NCBI RefSeq assembly: GCF_030687535.1
Contig: NZ_CP117437.1
Coordinates: 186,001-250,000, forward strand
Source of the DNA: Pseudomonas sp. FP2335
Lineage (GTDB): Bacteria; Pseudomonadota; Gammaproteobacteria; Pseudomonadales; Pseudomonadaceae
Direction: 5' to 3'
Length of the DNA stretch: 64,000 nucleotides
Shown: positions 63,328-64,000 of the stretch, in pieces
Position numbering within the stretch: the first letter of the stretch is position 1
Layout: every line of letters begins with the position of its first letter
The notes under the pieces: model-generated
What the model was told of the DNA's origin: nothing
Database searches by the model: none
What the model saw: the letters and a program-made list of their open reading frames with translations, nothing else
Position numbers and translations under genes: made by a program

Positions 63328-64000
63328 ATGAACTGGCATCGTCACCTTTTGCTGCTCTGTACATTCCTCATCTCCCCGCTGGCCCTTGCCAGCACCGTCC
63401 TCGAAAACCCGCTATGGCGTATCGAACTCGACCCCGCGACCCTCGCCATCCGTGCCACGCCCAACGGCCAGGCGCCGGTACAGGCCTCTAGCGGCGTTGC
63501 CACACGCGCGGTCAGCGATCTCGCGCAGAGCGCCCTGCAAGCCAGTTGGCAGTGGGGAGCCTTTCGCGTCACGGCCAGCCTTGCGCAACGCGACCTGATG
63601 CTTGCCATCACCGCACGCGAACCGGGTGAATTAACGATCCTTCAACAACCCGCCAGCGCCCTCGGCAAGGGCCTGATCTGGCCGTTGGCCGAAGGGCATT
63701 ACGTGCCCGCCGACAATGCCGTCTGGAGAGCCTTTCTGGTGGAACAGGGCGACCTCAACACCACCCAGGACCTCAGCCTGCCCTTGTGGGGCATGGACCA
63801 CGGTGCCTTCACCTTGAACTGGCTATTGACCAATCCTTACAACAACCGCCTGAGCTGGAAAGACGCGCTGGCGTTGTCGGTGGCCCACGAATTCACCGCG
63901 CTGGACCCCACCGCGCCGATGACCTTGGTGTTGCACCTGGGCGATGCCGATCCGCTGGCCGGCGCCAAGCGTTATCGCCAATGGCGGGTGGAGCAGGGCC
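63328..64000 (+). CDS. Secreted protein, 5' part (window ends inside the gene)
   Basis: 224 codons from ATG 63328 without a stop. Signal peptide to about residue 21 (FLISPLALA-STV). The visible part looks like a beta-rich N-terminal domain (ENPLWRIELDPATLAI, LWGMDHGAFTLNWL). It resembles the start of secreted glycoside-hydrolase-like proteins, but no catalytic motif is in view, so function is unassigned. Confidence 0.7.
   Translation, partial: MNWHRHLLLLCTFLISPLALASTVLENPLWRIELDPATLAIRATPNGQAPVQASSGVATRAVSDLAQSALQASWQWGAFRVTASLAQRDLMLAITAREPGELTILQQPASALGKGLIWPLAEGHYVPADNAVWRAFLVEQGDLNTTQDLSLPLWGMDHGAFTLNWLLTNPYNNRLSWKDALALSVAHEFTALDPTAPMTLVLHLGDADPLAGAKRYRQWRVEQG

Overview
The window is a high-GC chromosomal segment from a Pseudomonas, most likely of the P. 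fluorescens group. Three things support this: many short palindromes of the P. fluorescens REP type (core tgtgggagcgggcttgc), overall gene content, and gene order. The order tRNA-Arg / gabD / gabT and, further on, desA / PAS-GGDEF-EAL protein / oscA / sbp / cysT / cysW / cysA / DUF962 / Crp-like regulator matches what I recall of the PA0263-PA0286 region of P. aeruginosa. I ran no database search.

Layout. 1-859: end of a poly-GlcNAc operon (pgaC tail, pgaD). 1474-5843: an autotransporter, then a small unknown protein, an extra type I signal peptidase and a lipoprotein. 5875-6985: seven copies of a 163-bp unit in tandem, each carrying a REP pair. 6987-11255: a run of small lipoproteins, including the CsgG-like / DUF4810 / DUF799 trio. 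11340-12884: a serralysin-like metalloprotease with an unusual proline-rich N-terminus. 13279-16164: a VWA lipoprotein, an ECF sigma factor and a one-TM putative anti-sigma partner.

16222-26756 looks like an integrated genomic island at tRNA-Arg(CCG), bounded on the left by a degenerate copy of the tRNA 3' end. It has lost any recognisable integrase and carries a decayed DUF927 primase-helicase gene and a coiled-coil gene. Its AT-rich cargo is a three-gene operon: OLD-family ATPase/TOPRIM nuclease, UvrD-like helicase, and a large protein with a C-terminal PD-(D/E)xK nuclease motif. The first two genes have the Gabija anti-phage architecture; the third is not part of canonical Gabija. This is the best candidate here for an undescribed or extended defence system.

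27128-42872: GABA catabolism (gabD, gabT), a hipBA remnant, a REC-HDOD regulator, two c-di-GMP enzymes flanking a desaturase, and the sulfate-uptake block oscA-sbp-cysTWA with a palindromic candidate operator upstream. A DUF962 membrane protein, a Crp/Fnr regulator and a lone receiver domain follow. 42996-48249: AraC and LysR regulators with a second desaturase and a CynX-type transporter. 48490-56490: tonB-exbB-exbD, then a probable sulfur-limitation group: an alpha/beta hydrolase, a short sigma-54 activator without a visible HTH, a MetQ-like binding protein and a polar amino-acid ABC transporter. 56625-63112: an AAA ATPase and a TriABC-type RND pump with two adaptor proteins. The window ends inside a secreted protein gene (63328 onward).
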